Position numbers and translations under genes: made by a program
Source of the DNA: Rouxiella sp. S1S-2
GTDB taxonomy: Bacteria; Pseudomonadota; Gammaproteobacteria; Enterobacterales; Enterobacteriaceae
Length of the DNA stretch: 64,000 nucleotides
Assembly (NCBI RefSeq): GCF_009208105.1
Contig: NZ_WFKL01000001.1
Span: forward strand, 4,154,001 to 4,218,000
Direction of reading: 5' to 3'
Shown here: positions 10,233 to 19,101 of the stretch, piece after piece
Position numbering within the stretch: position 1 is the first letter of the stretch
Layout of the letters: the number at the start of each line of letters is the position of its first letter
The notes under the pieces: generated by a model
Told to the model about the DNA's origin: nothing
What the model saw: only the letters and a program-made list of their open reading frames with translations
Database searches by the model: none

Positions 10233-11042
10233 ACAGCCCTTAGAGCCTGTTCATAAACATCCTGCGGGGTACAGACAACGCAAAAAGAAGCGGTAAAGCC
10301 GGTTTACATGGTGCAAGTGCAAGAGTAAAGGGGCATTTTGTGCTTGTTTTAACACAGCAGACCGAGCGCAGTATATCTTGAATGGCGCTTATTATTTTCC
10401 ATCCTCCGGCCTGGGCGGAAATCAGACAGCGTTAAGAGCCAAAGGCCCTTCACGTCACGCGCTCAAACATCGACATCCACTGTGCTTAAACGGCGCGTTC
10501 TATTTAACGCTGGGTGCTCCTACTACAGGGTGTTCCGGAGACCTTGGAGGAGTATAGGATGATCACATTCCTATTACAATTCCCCTACAAAATGTTTGGT
10601 CACTTTTCTGCGAAACAGTGATTCGCGTCGCAGTTTCCATATTATACACAAAATAAATTATGTAGTTTGACATTACGTCAACAATTCTATTACAAATAGA
10701 TAATGACTCACCCCTGCGGCTTACCCCAGATCAACACATACGCTTCCCTGCGACGCTGACTTGTGCAAAAGTGTACGCTGTGTATGCCCTCATACTTGTC
10801 GTAGGTATTGAGCAAAGATATCGAGTCGATAACAACGATGAAATACCGCCTGTCCGCCAAAAGCTGCTCGTAGTGGCAGTAAGACGGCTTCGCCCTGCGC
10901 TGACTTTGTACGCCAAAACGCGCGGTGAAGACCTCAAATTATAACGGCGGAGATTTCACCTGCAGGCAGTACCGGGTTCTGCAACCAGACCAAGGACAGC
11001 GTTGTTGGAGATTATTAAAATAAGGCGCTAAGGAGACTGTAA
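10233..11042. promoter_or_regulatory. sdhC-gltA divergent control region
   Basis: This 810-bp gap lies between divergent sdhC and gltA and has no supported gene. In E. coli the equivalent region carries ArcA, FNR and CRP-cAMP sites for both operons, plus targets of small RNAs on sdhC. The region just upstream of gltA is AT-rich around 10640-10710. I found no site close enough to consensus to mark individually. The gltA ribosome-binding site AGGAG lies at 11031-11035. Confidence 0.6.
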
Positions 11043-12329
11043 ATGGCTGATAAGAAAGCGACACTTACCCTACCGGGTCATGATCCTATTGAACTCGACG
11101 TGCTATCAGGCACATTGGGCCAAGACGAAATTGATATACGCCCCCTCGGCTCAAAAGGTTTTTTCACCTTTGACCCTGGCTTTACCTCTACCGCATCCTG
11201 CGAATCTAAAATTACCTATATCGATGGCGACGAAGGCATTTTGCTTCACCGCGGATTCCCGATTGACCAGTTGGCCACCGAGTCCAACTACTTGGAAGTA
11301 AGCTATCTGCTACTGCACGGTGAGCCACCGACGCAGGAACAGTACGAAGAGTTTAAAACGACTGTCACTCGTCACAGCATGATCCACGAGCAGATCACCC
11401 GGCTGTTCCACGGTTTCCGCCGTGACTCACACCCCATGGCGGTGCTGTGTGGCGTTACAGGCGCGCTGGCGGCCTTCTATCACGATTCTATCGACGTCGA
11501 AAACGAGCGTCACCGTGAAATCGCGGCATTCCGACTGCTGTCGAAAATGCCGACCGTTGCAGCAATGTGTTACAAATATTCTATCGGCCAGCCGTTTGTT
11601 TATCCGAAAAACGACCTGTCCTATGCCGGTAACTTCCTGCACATGATGTTTGCCACGCCTTGCGAAGAGTACGTAGTGAACCCGGTGCTTGAAAAAGCCA
11701 TGGACCGTATTTTGATCCTGCATGCCGATCACGAGCAGAACGCCTCAACGTCAACCGTGCGCACCGCCGGCTCTTCGGGTGCCAACCCATTTGCCTGTAT
11801 TGCGGCGGGTATCGCCTCTCTTTGGGGACCGGCGCACGGCGGCGCAAACGAAGCCTGCCTGAAAATGCTGGAAGAGATCAGCACCGTTGATCACATTCCA
11901 GAGTTTGTTCGTCGCGCCAAGGATAAAAACGACTCCTTCCGTCTTATGGGCTTCGGTCACCGTGTTTATAAAAACTATGACCCGCGCGCCACCGTGATGC
12001 GTGAAACCTGCCACGCCGTGCTGGAAGAGCTGAACATGAAAGACGACCTGCTGGAAGTCGCCATGCAGCTCGAGCACATTGCGCTCAACGACCCGTACTT
12101 TATCGAACGCAAGCTGTATCCTAACGTTGACTTCTATTCAGGTATCATCCTGAAAGCAATGGGAATTCCTTCATCCATGTTTACCGTTATCTTTGCGATG
12201 GCGCGTACCGTTGGCTGGATTGCCCACTGGAACGAAATGCACGACGACGGCATCAAAATCGCCCGTCCACGTCAGCTGTACACCGGCTATGACAAGCGTG
12301 AGTTTAAATCTCAGGTTGCTGATAAGTAA
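11043..12329 (+). CDS. gltA: Citrate synthase
   Basis: This is type II hexameric citrate synthase (428 aa), condensing oxaloacetate and acetyl-CoA in the first TCA step. The catalytic histidines are recognisable in [11 protein letters not shown] and [14 protein letters not shown], with the catalytic aspartate further on near NVDFYSG. The N-terminal beta-rich domain seen in the NADH-inhibited Gram-negative enzymes is present ([20 protein letters not shown]). A good Shine-Dalgarno sequence lies 7 nt before the ATG, and a terminator follows 59 nt after the stop. Confidence 0.98.
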   Translation: MADKKATLTLPGHDPIELDVLSGTLGQDEIDIRPLGSKGFFTFDPGFTSTASCESKITYIDGDEGILLHRGFPIDQLATESNYLEVSYLLLHGEPPTQEQYEEFKTTVTRHSMIHEQITRLFHGFRRDSHPMAVLCGVTGALAAFYHDSIDVENERHREIAAFRLLSKMPTVAAMCYKYSIGQPFVYPKNDLSYAGNFLHMMFATPCEEYVVNPVLEKAMDRILILHADHEQNASTSTVRTAGSSGANPFACIAAGIASLWGPAHGGANEACLKMLEEISTVDHIPEFVRRAKDKNDSFRLMGFGHRVYKNYDPRATVMRETCHAVLEELNMKDDLLEVAMQLEHIALNDPYFIERKLYPNVDFYSGIILKAMGIPSSMFTVIFAMARTVGWIAHWNEMHDDGIKIARPRQLYTGYDKREFKSQVADK

Positions 12330-12387
12330 TTCGCAACCTTAAATAGCCTAAGTGTATTGTTGAGAAAAGATATGAATTAGGCGGAGT

Positions 12388-12417
12388 AAAAAAGCATCCT
12401 ATGGGTGCTTTTTTTTA
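12388..12417 (+). terminator. Rho-independent terminator of gltA
   Basis: The stem AGCATCC/GGGTGCT (with one G-T pair) around a 3-nt loop is flanked by A-tract and T-tract. It lies 59 nt after the gltA stop codon. Confidence 0.85.
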
Positions 12418-12511
12418 CCTAAAATTATATTAAATTTAACAAAATGAATATTTAAGGACTGTTTGTCTTATTAAAGGCATAGTTGTCTCCGGATATTATT
12501 TGGAGTCAACA

Positions 12512-12970
12512 ATGAACAGTAACGTATTCAGAGCCGCGCTGATATGGGGATTGGTGTGTTTATCTCTGCTTTACAACGGGTTACCCTCAGAGCTAATTCT
12601 TTCATGGATGATTCATACTCAACAATCCGTGCCCATTTCTCATCTTCTTTTAAATGTGGCAACGCACCTGCTTCCTGCACTAATGCCGCTTTTTTGTTTT
12701 ATCATTTTTACTCATAACACGTTACGTAAAAGATTCATTTTATCTGTACCCTTTATTATATGGCTGGCCAGCCATTTTATCATTACCGCGGTGCTTTACT
12801 TTAGCATCGTAAAGAGTGGCAATTCCCCCCTCTATATTGAAAAACTCTCCGCGATTTGGTGGCGGATGATAGACACCTACTGGTCTTTACGCACTCTTGG
12901 CTCAGCCGTCGTTATCGTCACCTGCAGCTATGCTTTTTGGCGAGAACAGTCTAATAAAAGCAGTCGTTAA
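12512..12970 (+). CDS. Small membrane protein of unknown function
   Basis: I do not recognise this protein (152 aa). It has four hydrophobic stretches that could span the membrane (about residues 6-25, 45-66, 75-100 and 128-145), with a basic, polar C terminus. The frame is also open from a TTG at 12500, but TTGGAG at 12500-12505 reads as a ribosome-binding site 6 nt before ATG 12512, so I chose the ATG. The gene is AT-richer than gltA. It lies in the accessory segment between gltA and nei, 100 nt ahead of the effector-like gene on the same strand. A link between the two is only positional. Confidence 0.7.
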   Translation: MNSNVFRAALIWGLVCLSLLYNGLPSELILSWMIHTQQSVPISHLLLNVATHLLPALMPLFCFIIFTHNTLRKRFILSVPFIIWLASHFIITAVLYFSIVKSGNSPLYIEKLSAIWWRMIDTYWSLRTLGSAVVIVTCSYAFWREQSNKSSR

Positions 12971-13070
12971 TTCGCAAAGTGTAGTAGTTTCTAAATAAGC
13001 GGTTTTTGCTACCTGTGCGCCTGGGGGAAGTACGATAATCGGCTGTTATTACCAACCTGGGAAAATAAAA

Positions 13071-15029
13071 ATGATTCCATTAAATAGTCTATCCAGAAAA
13101 GCTAAAACAGTATTTAAAGAATTCCCGATAATTCCTGGTTCAGTTCAAAAACATATATCGAATCTTCTGAAAATTATTGATGTCAAGCCATCTTCTGATG
13201 TCATTAAATCTAATGAACAGATTAATAATTTACCAGAAAGTATCTTTCATGATTACGAGGTACCCCCTTCTTATGAACCTACTTTTCCTCGAGGAAGAAA
13301 ACTGCCTACGCCGCCTGCAACACCTTTACTGTCGCGCTCACCTTCAATTTCTTCTTTTTTATCTCTATCTAATTTGTCCCCACCAGAGCATCTAAGGCCG
13401 CAAATTCCTCCTGTAGATTATGATTCGGGTAACGAAACAGGAAAAAGTGAATTGGCAGATAAATATACGGGCACAAAAACTATTCCTAATAACCCCATAA
13501 ATCCCAAGAACGATTTGTCTTCGCCAACGAGTCGAATGGCTTCTTCCTTGAATGAAGGGCAAATCAACCAACCACGCCGCCGTAAAGTAAAGCGACAGGC
13601 TCCACTTCCACCTACACTTAAACTCGTGCAGCAGGAAAAAAAGGGTCCACAGGTTCCTACCGAACAAAAAGGGTTAGTCAAACCAGCGATTGCACCAAAA
13701 CCGCAGGATATTTTTACTCTACAGATTAATTCTGAACCCAAAAACGTTCCTGAGCCTATATACTCGCAAATTCCTGAGCATGTATACGCGCAAATAAAAC
13801 GTAAGTTTCATTCCCCGAGACCTCAAAAGCCAGAGACTGACCATTATTCGACCATTGATGACTTAGAACCGTCTGCGGTTCCTAAAACCAAACCCCTTAA
13901 CTCCTATGAAAAAATAAAGGCTCAGGCGCTGGAAAATTTGCTGAAAGATTTAAGAATACCAAAAAAGTTCCTTGATTTAAAAAATCAAGTTCTTTGTTTG
14001 GATCCCGTTTTTAATGAAGACCATTGGCATGCACTGATAGACAGTCTTTTTACCTGTGCCTGTGGTGGCAAAGGGTATGATCTAACAGAGGCGAAAAAAG
14101 CTGAAACCTTCCTGTTTGAATTATACACGGGTAGAGTTGACTGTAAAAACCTTCAAGAAACTCAGGCACAATTGGTTGATAAAAGCCTGGATATGTTTGA
14201 AAAAATACAATATCAAAATGCCTATGTCCAAAATCGAAACGACAGTAAAACCGAACTTCCAGACGATCATCCAGATAAACCTTTAGAAATACTGTGGGAA
14301 ATCCCTGCCAAGCTGCTTTTAATGGCGGGCTTTCAGCCGACACAAGAACAAGACATAGACGTCAAAGAGGAAATTGCACATAGATTAAATCGCAGTACTA
14401 ATCTTAAAACATATTTAAACGATAATAATTCCGACCTCGACAAATCGTTCCTTGAAAACAATCGGTTTATACAGGCTGCAGAACTAAACGCCGTAGCAAG
14501 TCACTTAAATAATGAAAGAGGGGATAGTGTTCGTTTTCATGATGCGCTCTCTCCTTTAACTGATGGTTCAGAACATGTAATAGACCGTCATACCATCGAC
14601 ACGTTTACAAAAACGTTTAAAACGAACTTCGCGCCTATCCTGCTAGAACAACATTGGTATTTGTTCGGCACGATAAAAAACGAGGATAATACCCGATCTG
14701 CGTTAGTTTTCGACAGCAAAAATGGTGGTAAAGATAGAGAAGTGGCTCAAGAATATTTCTCTTCATTAGCCACAGCGTGTGGGGTCACAGGGGGGCCAGA
14801 ATTTATCAGTGAAGATCTACAAAAAAACGCGCCTAATGCCTGCGGTCTGTTTGTTGCCAAAGCAATGGAAGCATTGACTGAAGTCAAAAACAAAAAATAT
14901 GCAGAAAAACTAAAAGAAAGGGTCCAGCATTTCCAGCAACAATCAGTGGGTTACCAACAGGCATTTAACTGGAGAGGTAGAGCAGAATTGTTTGACACAC
15001 TGAATGAAAACATCATCCTTCAAAAATGA
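13071..15029 (+). CDS. Effector-like protein: motif-rich N terminus plus CE-clan cysteine peptidase/acyltransferase domain
   Basis: This 652-aa protein is unrelated to its housekeeping neighbours and clearly AT-richer. The C-terminal domain (about 480-640) shows a CE-clan triad: His528 in QHWYLFG, Asp548 in LVFDSKNG and Cys591 in NACGLFVAKAM, with Gln584 placed as the oxyanion residue. Order and spacing resemble Ulp1/ElaD/SseL-type deubiquitinases and also YopJ-type acetyltransferases, so the activity cannot be decided. The N-terminal half is disordered-looking and Pro/Ser-rich. It carries a PPxY (65-68), a basic NLS-like run (168-175), a class I SH3-type RxxPxxP (175-181), and YxxI motifs at Tyr231, Tyr239, Tyr259 and Tyr279, the first two in EPIYSQI and EHVYAQI, which resemble EPIYA tyrosine-phosphorylation motifs. 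No Sec signal peptide or membrane segment is seen. I infer a protein delivered into eukaryotic cells; no secretion system lies in the window. Confidence 0.8.
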   Translation: MIPLNSLSRKAKTVFKEFPIIPGSVQKHISNLLKIIDVKPSSDVIKSNEQINNLPESIFHDYEVPPSYEPTFPRGRKLPTPPATPLLSRSPSISSFLSLSNLSPPEHLRPQIPPVDYDSGNETGKSELADKYTGTKTIPNNPINPKNDLSSPTSRMASSLNEGQINQPRRRKVKRQAPLPPTLKLVQQEKKGPQVPTEQKGLVKPAIAPKPQDIFTLQINSEPKNVPEPIYSQIPEHVYAQIKRKFHSPRPQKPETDHYSTIDDLEPSAVPKTKPLNSYEKIKAQALENLLKDLRIPKKFLDLKNQVLCLDPVFNEDHWHALIDSLFTCACGGKGYDLTEAKKAETFLFELYTGRVDCKNLQETQAQLVDKSLDMFEKIQYQNAYVQNRNDSKTELPDDHPDKPLEILWEIPAKLLLMAGFQPTQEQDIDVKEEIAHRLNRSTNLKTYLNDNNSDLDKSFLENNRFIQAAELNAVASHLNNERGDSVRFHDALSPLTDGSEHVIDRHTIDTFTKTFKTNFAPILLEQHWYLFGTIKNEDNTRSALVFDSKNGGKDREVAQEYFSSLATACGVTGGPEFISEDLQKNAPNACGLFVAKAMEALTEVKNKKYAEKLKERVQHFQQQSVGYQQAFNWRGRAELFDTLNENIILQK

Positions 15030-15071
15030 AGCCATATGTGTTAAGCAAGATAGTTTGATTATCAGGGGTTT

Positions 15072-15866
15072 TCACCCCTGACAGCCCGGACAGTAAAAGA
15101 AGGGTCTTGTCGAGACGCTGGTTTTTACTATCGTCTCGCCACAGCGTTCACAAGGTTTACCCTCACGCGCAAAAACTTTAAAACGGAAAAGAGCACCGTG
15201 ATGCACATTTTCGTCCATAGTCCCGCGCATGGCGTAGGAGTGGCGAGCAATAGTCAGGCACGCATCGGTCAACGCAGCAAGCTGTACGTCATTCAAGTCC
15301 GAGGGTTTATGCGAAGGAAGCAGTCTGGCAAGCCAGAGGATTTCTGCACGCAGATAGTTGCCTAATCCGGCTAAAAAGGCCTGATCCAACAGCATTCCCC
15401 CCAGTTGACGCTGACGAAAACGCGTAGAGGTCAGGCGTGCCCTCACCTGCTCGGGCGTTAGACTCTGGTCCAGCACGTCCGGTCCGATCCGCTGTAAAAA
15501 CGGATGCTGATACACCTCTTCCGTAGGCCATATTTCAATCTCAGAGGCGCTATAGAGCAAAATAGCGCTGTCCGGCGTGGCAAGTTTTACCCGCAACGAG
15601 CGCTTGCCATGATTGATAACATCGCCCGAATTATACACCCGCCAAATTCCGTACAGCTGATTGTGCGAATACAGTGTGAGGCTATTGCTAAAGTGAGTCA
15701 GCAGCGCTTTGCCGCGCGTTTCAATACCTTTAACACGCTGGCCCACCAGCGCCGATTGATAAGGCTGTAAGCTCGGGAATGCAAACCAGACTTCCGTAAG
15801 AGGTTTATCCAGCACTGCGCGCTCCAACTGGTCCGCGGCCCTGCGGATCTCGGGTCCTTCAGGCAT
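15072..15866 (-). CDS. nei: Endonuclease VIII
   Basis: This is a DNA glycosylase/AP lyase (264 aa; E. coli 263) that removes oxidised pyrimidines. The catalytic N-terminal proline and glutamate ([12 protein letters not shown]) are intact, as are the helix-two-turn-helix region and the C-terminal zinc finger (CERCG ... CPGC). It is last in the pxpBCA-pcp-nei operon. Its ATG overlaps the pcp stop by one base (TAATG). A GGGG/CCCC hairpin spans the stop codon, without a T-run. Confidence 0.97.
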   Translation of the reverse strand: MPEGPEIRRAADQLERAVLDKPLTEVWFAFPSLQPYQSALVGQRVKGIETRGKALLTHFSNSLTLYSHNQLYGIWRVYNSGDVINHGKRSLRVKLATPDSAILLYSASEIEIWPTEEVYQHPFLQRIGPDVLDQSLTPEQVRARLTSTRFRQRQLGGMLLDQAFLAGLGNYLRAEILWLARLLPSHKPSDLNDVQLAALTDACLTIARHSYAMRGTMDENVHHGALFRFKVFAREGKPCERCGETIVKTSVSTRPFFYCPGCQG

Positions 15867-16516
15867 TAGTGCGTGGTTCCTTCTGCAAGAATCAAATCGT
15901 GCTCAGTGTGTAAGGCAATGGCGATCGTCAGTTCCAGCGCCTCAAGCAGCGTCTGTGCTGACATACTGGCAGTGCCGGGGTGCAACGCCGCCTGCTCTGG
16001 CAGATAGGGCACGTGAATAAATCCGCCTTTCTTCACCCTACAGTCGCTCTGCGTCATACGATGCAGCAGGCCGTACATCACGTGATTGCAAACATAAGTC
16101 CCCGCCGTTTGCGAAACAGACGCCGGAATGCCCGCTTCGCGCAGGCCATTAACCAGTGCTTTAACCGGCAACTGGGCAAAATAGGCCGCCGGACCGTCCT
16201 TGACAATCGGCGTATCAATCGGCTGTTGGCCGGCATTGTCGGGTATACGTGCGTCATCTACGTTAATGGCTACGCGCTCGATACTAAAATCTACACGTCC
16301 ACCCGCCTGTCCGACACAAATCACCATCAACGGATCGGTCTCGTCGATCGCCTGGTTCAACGCCTCAATGGCCTTGCCAAATACGCAGGGCAATTGACGC
16401 ACCGCCAGGCTAACGCCAGACAGCTGTACATCTTGCAATTTTTTAACCACTTCCCACGAGGGGTTAACCCGATCGCCGCCAAAGGGTTCAAAACCGGTGA
16501 CCAAAACTTTACGCAT
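15866..16516 (-). CDS. pcp: Pyrrolidone-carboxylate peptidase (pyroglutamyl peptidase I)
   Basis: This is a cytoplasmic cysteine peptidase (216 aa) of family C15 that removes N-terminal pyroglutamate from peptides. The opening [20 protein letters not shown] is characteristic. The catalytic cysteine lies in [14 protein letters not shown] and the histidine in [11 protein letters not shown]. It sits 54 nt after pxpA and overlaps nei by one base. Its product, 5-oxoproline, is the substrate of the PxpABC enzyme encoded just upstream, so the operon forms a peptide-to-glutamate salvage route. E. coli K-12 lacks pcp at this spot. Confidence 0.96.
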   Translation of the reverse strand: MRKVLVTGFEPFGGDRVNPSWEVVKKLQDVQLSGVSLAVRQLPCVFGKAIEALNQAIDETDPLMVICVGQAGGRVDFSIERVAINVDDARIPDNAGQQPIDTPIVKDGPAAYFAQLPVKALVNGLREAGIPASVSQTAGTYVCNHVMYGLLHRMTQSDCRVKKGGFIHVPYLPEQAALHPGTASMSAQTLLEALELTIAIALHTEHDLILAEGTTH

Positions 16517-16570
16517 TTTTCTTCCTCAGGCGCAGAGACTTCTTATGCGCAAGCTATTATCTTTCAGGGA

Positions 16571-17308
16571 TTACTCGGCACTGACCGTAATTTTTTTCTC
16601 GGCAAACGCAGCTCGCAGGCTGCGGGCAAAGGCCAACGCGTGCTCACCGTCGCCGTGCAGGCAAACGGTGTCCGCCTGCACCGGGACGTTGATACCGTCG
16701 CGGCTGACGACGTGTTTATCGAGGATCATGCTCAATGTTTGATCAAGCGCCAGTTGATCGGTTTCGATCATCGCATCAGGCTGGCTGCGCGGCACCAAAT
16801 TGCCATTACTTTGGTAGCGGCGATCGGCAAACACTTCCTGACGCGTCTCCAGACCCAAACGCTCACCGGCGCGAATCAACTCACTGCCGGCCAGCCCCAC
16901 CAGCTTCAGGGAGGGATCAACATCGCGAACGGCGCGCGCAATGGCGTCTGAAAGTTCAGGGTCGGTCGCCGCCTGGTTATAAAGCATGCCGTGCGGTTTA
17001 ACGTGCATCATTTTTCCCCCTTCGGCGCGGACGATGGCCGCTAAGGCACCAAGCTGATAAACCACCTGCGCATACACCGTTTCCGGTGGCAGCTGCATGG
17101 CGGTGCGGCCAAAGTTTTCTCTGTCGGGGAAGCTCGGATGTGCGCCGATGGCCACGCCGTACTGAATGGCCCAGCGCACGGACTGACGCATAGTTTGCGC
17201 ATCTCCGGCGTGAAAACCACAGGCAATATTGGCCGAACTCACCAGTTGCAGCAGCGCTTCGTCGTTTTCACAGCCTTCGCCTAAATCGGCATTTAAATCA
17301 ACGCTCAT
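16571..17308 (-). CDS. pxpA: 5-oxoprolinase subunit A
   Basis: This LamB/YcsF-family protein (245 aa, formerly YbgL) is one component of the prokaryotic ATP-dependent 5-oxoprolinase PxpABC, which opens 5-oxoproline to glutamate. [17 protein letters not shown] and [15 protein letters not shown] are family hallmarks. The frame is open further upstream, but ATG 17308 gives the family length and N terminus. It overlaps the pxpC stop by 11 nt, which points to coupled translation. Confidence 0.96.
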   Translation of the reverse strand: MSVDLNADLGEGCENDEALLQLVSSANIACGFHAGDAQTMRQSVRWAIQYGVAIGAHPSFPDRENFGRTAMQLPPETVYAQVVYQLGALAAIVRAEGGKMMHVKPHGMLYNQAATDPELSDAIARAVRDVDPSLKLVGLAGSELIRAGERLGLETRQEVFADRRYQSNGNLVPRSQPDAMIETDQLALDQTLSMILDKHVVSRDGINVPVQADTVCLHGDGEHALAFARSLRAAFAEKKITVSAE

Positions 17309-18227
17309 GCAGGCCCCACTTAATTTGTTCAATAAATCGATTCTGTTCACTGCTGGCCTTCAACGCCTCTTCCACGGTGCACTTCACAAAGTGGATTGGC
17401 ATACCAAGACGAATTTGTGCCAGGTTATAAAGGTCAGCCTCTATCACGCAGGCAATCCGCGGATAACCGCCGGTGGTCTGCGCATCGGCCATCAGTACGA
17501 TCGGCTGGCCGCCGTGCGGAACTTGCACCACACCTGGCACCAAACCGTGCGAAAGCATTTCGCGCTGAGTGTCGCGCACCAGCGCGTGCCCGTGCAGCCG
17601 ATAGCCCATACGATTGCTTTGCGGGCTGAGCTGCCACGCGGTGCGCCAGAAGGATTCACGGGCATCGTCACTGAATTCGTTATATTCCGGGCCAGGCACG
17701 GCACGAATGCGATTACCAAACAGCAGTTGTTTGACGCCGGTTGATTTTGTCGGCTCTCTGAGCGGCTTACCGGCCTTCAGTTCATCACCGTCTTTTAATG
17801 CTCGCCCTTCAAAGCCGCCAAAGCTCGCCTTGATATCGGTACTGCGCGACTCAAGAACCTCATCTACCTTAATGCCGCCCGCGACCGCCAGATAGCTGCG
17901 CATGCCGCGCATCGGCATTTTCATGGTCAGAACCTGTCCCGCCTTAACCGGATAGCACCAACCGGTCCACAGCGACTGCCCGTCGAGCGTAGTATGACTG
18001 CCTGCACCGGTCAGTGCTATCCACCCTTTTTTAGTAAACTTGACGCTGAACTGGCCGAGGGTTATTTCAAGGCCTGCGGCGTTTTCATCGTTGCCGACCA
18101 GCAAATTGGCCATGCGCAGCGCGGGCGCATCAAGTGCACCGGACTGGCTAACACCCAGTTGACGATAGCCGTTACGGCCAAGATCCTGAACGGTGGTTTG
18201 CATCCCCGCACGTAAAACTTTTAACAT
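17298..18227 (-). CDS. pxpC: 5-oxoprolinase subunit C
   Basis: This biotin-dependent-carboxyltransferase-like protein (309 aa, formerly YbgK) resembles the C-terminal half of allophanate hydrolase/KipA. With PxpB it forms the ATP-using part of 5-oxoprolinase. Recognisable segments are [19 protein letters not shown] at the N terminus and RMGYRLHG in the middle. It overlaps pxpB by 7 nt and pxpA by 11 nt, a tight operon arrangement. Confidence 0.96.
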   Translation of the reverse strand: MLKVLRAGMQTTVQDLGRNGYRQLGVSQSGALDAPALRMANLLVGNDENAAGLEITLGQFSVKFTKKGWIALTGAGSHTTLDGQSLWTGWCYPVKAGQVLTMKMPMRGMRSYLAVAGGIKVDEVLESRSTDIKASFGGFEGRALKDGDELKAGKPLREPTKSTGVKQLLFGNRIRAVPGPEYNEFSDDARESFWRTAWQLSPQSNRMGYRLHGHALVRDTQREMLSHGLVPGVVQVPHGGQPIVLMADAQTTGGYPRIACVIEADLYNLAQIRLGMPIHFVKCTVEEALKASSEQNRFIEQIKWGLHER

Positions 18228-18877
18228 ACGCCCTCCTTCTGCGGCACAAAGCGAACCCGATCGCCGGGGCGTAACAGGGTAGGTAAACGGCTGGCGGGAT
18301 CAAACATCGACAACGGCGTATGGCCAATAAGCTGCCAGCCACCAGGGGTAATCAGGGGATAAATACCGGTCTGACTGCCGCCGATGCCGACGGTTCCCGC
18401 GGGTACGGACAGGCGCGGCTCACGATGACGCGGCGTTGCCAGCACGTCGGGCATGCCGCCCAGATAAGGAAAGCCGGGTTGGAAACCAAGAAAATACACT
18501 ACGTATTCAGCGCCGCTATGGCACTCAACAACCTGACTCGCACTCAGGCCAGTATGGCTGGCGACGCCGTCAAGATCCGGGCCACCTTTACCTCCGTAAA
18601 CCACGGGAATTTCAATCAGGCGAGACTCAGGTTCAAACGCCTGGCTCTCTTCCCACCAGGTTTGTAAGCGCTGAATAGCGTCGAGCGCCGTGTTTTGCGG
18701 GTCTTTAAGCAGCACCGTTAAATTGTTCATGCCCGGGATGACTTCTTTTACGCTGGGATACGTCTCAAGACGCTGGGCTAATCCCCAAATTCGCTGCTGG
18801 CTGGCCAATGAAACGGGCGGATCCAATTCCAGAACGACTGCGCGCTCACCTAACAAATAACACCGTGCTCGTTGCAC
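18221..18877 (-). CDS. pxpB: 5-oxoprolinase subunit B
   Basis: This KipI/allophanate-hydrolase subunit 1-like protein (218 aa, formerly YbgJ) is the partner of PxpC. Conserved stretches include the [10 protein letters not shown] region and [15 protein letters not shown], followed by the [10 protein letters not shown] motif. It is the first gene of the pxpBCA-pcp-nei operon. In E. coli ybgI heads this operon; here ybgI lies about 1.7 kb away beyond an MFS gene. Confidence 0.96.
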   Translation of the reverse strand: MQRARCYLLGERAVVLELDPPVSLASQQRIWGLAQRLETYPSVKEVIPGMNNLTVLLKDPQNTALDAIQRLQTWWEESQAFEPESRLIEIPVVYGGKGGPDLDGVASHTGLSASQVVECHSGAEYVVYFLGFQPGFPYLGGMPDVLATPRHREPRLSVPAGTVGIGGSQTGIYPLITPGGWQLIGHTPLSMFDPASRLPTLLRPGDRVRFVPQKEGVC

Positions 18878-19101
18878 TTAATGACTCCTAAGCCACAGAT
18901 AATATACAAATTAAGATAACGCTATTTATGGCACAGATATAGACCCAAAGTCATCGAGGTTGTAGCCTTGTTTACGACGGTGCAACAATCAGCTGCTACG
19001 CTTTAAGGGTAAGGCCGCCTGTGTGTCTGATGTTTCTGCAAAACTCGATGTGCCTGGAAGGCATGAAATAGCGGGTTTTGCCTCATTTTAAGGGAGAAAC
19101 A

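Noticed and set aside
10337..10354. CRP-like TGTG...CACA upstream of sdhC
   Set aside because: The half sites are separated by 10 nt instead of 8, so it does not fit the CRP consensus.
10731..10937. 68-codon minus-strand frame between sdhC and gltA
   Set aside because: No recognisable protein features, no ribosome-binding site, and it lies in a known type of control region.
14011..14030. First His-Trp pair in the effector-like protein as the catalytic histidine
   Set aside because: It is about 215 residues before His528 and lacks an Asp and Cys at family spacing; His528 fits far better.
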